Source: an uncultured Bacilli bacterium
GTDB taxonomy: Bacteria; Bacillota_I; Bacilli_A; RF39; UBA660
Length of the DNA stretch: 5,163 bases
Assembly: GCA_949025205.1 (NCBI GenBank)
Contig: CARMXJ010000065.1
Coordinates: 1-5,163 of the forward strand
Reading direction: 5' to 3'
Below are positions 4,578 to 5,163 of the stretch, one piece after another. The translations under genes and the position numbers were made by a program. The notes beneath the pieces are model-generated. The model saw only the letters and a list, made by a program, of their open reading frames with translations, was not told the DNA's origin and searched no databases. Each line of letters opens with the position of its first letter. Position 1 is the stretch's first letter.

Positions 4578-5163
4578 TTAACAGTCTCCAACACAACAAG
4601 GAGATCCCGCACCAGGATAACCACATATTCCTTCACAGTTAGGAGTTCCATCTGCTCCACAACTAGCACCATGATTATCATCATCACCATCTCCGCCATG
4701 ATGACAAGAATCTGTATTACAAGCAGTAGATTCATTGAAAATTTCACAAATGAAATCACTACCAAATGTACTTTTAACTGTAACCTCTCTTACTTTAGTT
4801 CCGCCGCCACAAGAAGCACTACAGTTACCATAATTACCATAAATTGATTCTGTTTGTGTACATTTGTCTACATATATATCAATGATTTGATGACAATGCG
4901 TCTCATTTCCGGCCTTATCTGTTATGATAGTATCATCCCAATTGGTTGCTTCAGTATTTATATCATACGTTTTCGAAATAGGATTTTGTGAAGTACAACC
5001 ACTCTCGCTATCGTCACAAGTCAAAGTAACAATTCTATCTTCTGATGTCCATTCTGTTGAAGTACCACTATAAATACATGTTGGTTTTGTTTTATCCAAT
5101 TTTATACTAATATTACATGATCCAGTATTACCAGCTCTGTCGACAACAGTACCAGTAACTGTA
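4578..5163 (-). CDS. Cysteine-rich surface protein, C-terminal part: Ig-like repeats, thrombospondin-1-like module and six-cysteine tail (partial)
   Basis: Partial: the frame stays open to the window edge, so the 5' end and any signal peptide lie outside. The visible 194 residues hold 17 Cys. Residues 1-23 are the end of one bacterial Ig-like repeat (VVDRAGNTGSC...LDKTKP). Residues 23-101 form the next, opening with DKTKPTC and closing with DKAGNETHC and VDKC; the two boundaries are recognisable copies. Residues 108-153 resemble thrombospondin type 1: YGNYGNCSASCGGG, then FICE, ACN and DSC. A His/Gly/Asp linker (HHGGDGDDDNH, about 154-164) precedes a tail of pattern C-x7-C-x3-C-x8-C-C-x3-C that ends in Cys at the stop. 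Such disulfide-style architecture implies a place outside the membrane and a role in adhesion or surface display (inference). No LPXTG motif or C-terminal membrane helix is present in this frame. TTG at 5099 could be read as a start but lies inside the repeat. Confidence 0.88.
   Translation of the reverse strand, partial: TVTGTVVDRAGNTGSCNISIKLDKTKPTCIYSGTSTEWTSEDRIVTLTCDDSESGCTSQNPISKTYDINTEATNWDDTIITDKAGNETHCHQIIDIYVDKCTQTESIYGNYGNCSASCGGGTKVREVTVKSTFGSDFICEIFNESTACNTDSCHHGGDGDDDNHGASCGADGTPNCEGICGYPGAGSPCCVGDC
4704..4841 (-). other. Thrombospondin type 1-like module within the surface protein
   Basis: The protein segment reads YGNYGNCSASCGGGTKVREV and continues to FICE, ACN and DSC. It matches the W-S-x-W-S-x-C-S-x-(T/S)-C-G-G-G-x-x-x-R signature of TSP1 repeats, with Tyr in place of the Trp residues. 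The usual third cysteine (R-x-R-x-C) is replaced by Val/Thr, leaving five cysteines. TSP1 modules in animals bind glycans and matrix proteins. A binding role here is inference from similarity by eye; no profile search was run. Confidence 0.6.
4860..5162 (-). repeat. Tandem bacterial Ig-like repeats (end of one unit plus one full unit)
   Basis: Two unit boundaries can be aligned at protein level: VDRAGNTGSCNISIKLDKTKPTC (about 5144-5076) and TDKAGNETHC...IYVDKC (about 4920-4860). Both have D-(R/K)-A-G-N-x-x-x-C, a short strand and then D-K with a Cys. The spacing of about 78-80 residues suits a bacterial Ig-like fold, and the paired Cys at unit start and unit end suggest one disulfide per unit. 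The DNA of the two copies has diverged, so this is an old repeat. More units probably lie upstream of the window. Confidence 0.65.

Noticed and set aside
4585..4604. Hairpin TCTCC...GGAGA at the 3' end of the surface protein gene as a terminator
   Set aside because: Only five pairs with a ten-base loop, inside coding sequence and with no T tract after it.
4554..4847. Plus-strand Thr/Ile-rich open frame opposite the surface protein
   Set aside because: It is the antisense reading of the Cys/Gly/Asp-coding region, with no gene-like features.
4578..5099. TTG at 5099 as the start of a complete 173-residue protein
   Set aside because: The frame stays open to the window edge and the upstream residues complete an Ig-like repeat, so the TTG is an internal Leu codon.

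Overview
The window comes from a low-GC Gram-positive bacterium, most likely a member of Bacilli or a Mollicutes-like Firmicute. It could be an uncultured gut lineage such as RF39, but that placement is inferred from protein style and not proven. The evidence is the strong A/T bias at third codon positions, Shine-Dalgarno sites of the AAAGGA and GGGAG type, TATAAT promoters, and Lon and trigger factor sequences of Firmicutes type. Tryptophan in lon is encoded by TGG and all four genes end in TAA. I see no sign of TGA reassignment, which argues against Mycoplasma or Spiroplasma. All four genes lie on the minus strand, so transcription runs from right to left.

Right part (about 3938-5163), a cell-surface pair. 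The 3' end of a large secreted or surface protein enters from the window edge (4578-5163, 5' end missing). Its 194 visible residues contain 17 cysteines: parts of bacterial Ig-like repeats, a thrombospondin type 1-like module, a His/Gly/Asp linker and a short six-cysteine C-terminal tail. It is followed, after about 106 bases, by a small protein of unknown function with one N-terminal membrane anchor and two cysteines in its outer domain (3938-4471).

Left part (76-3796), protein quality control. Trigger factor (tig, 2546-3796) is the ribosome-bound chaperone for nascent chains. Lon (76-2385) is the ATP-dependent protease that removes misfolded proteins. Each has its own sigma-A-type promoter (17-base spacer, near-consensus TATAAT), a short leader and a good ribosome binding site. 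Tig ends in an intrinsic terminator whose loop contains the stop codon. The two are therefore probably separate transcription units, although neighbours. The clpX gene that usually lies between tig and lon is absent here.

The tig-lon half is well-known housekeeping with lineage-specific sequence quirks. The least explained part is the cysteine-rich surface protein and its membrane-anchored neighbour. No RNA genes, CRISPR arrays, insertion sequences or phage genes were seen. No gene-free stretch exceeds about 160 bases.
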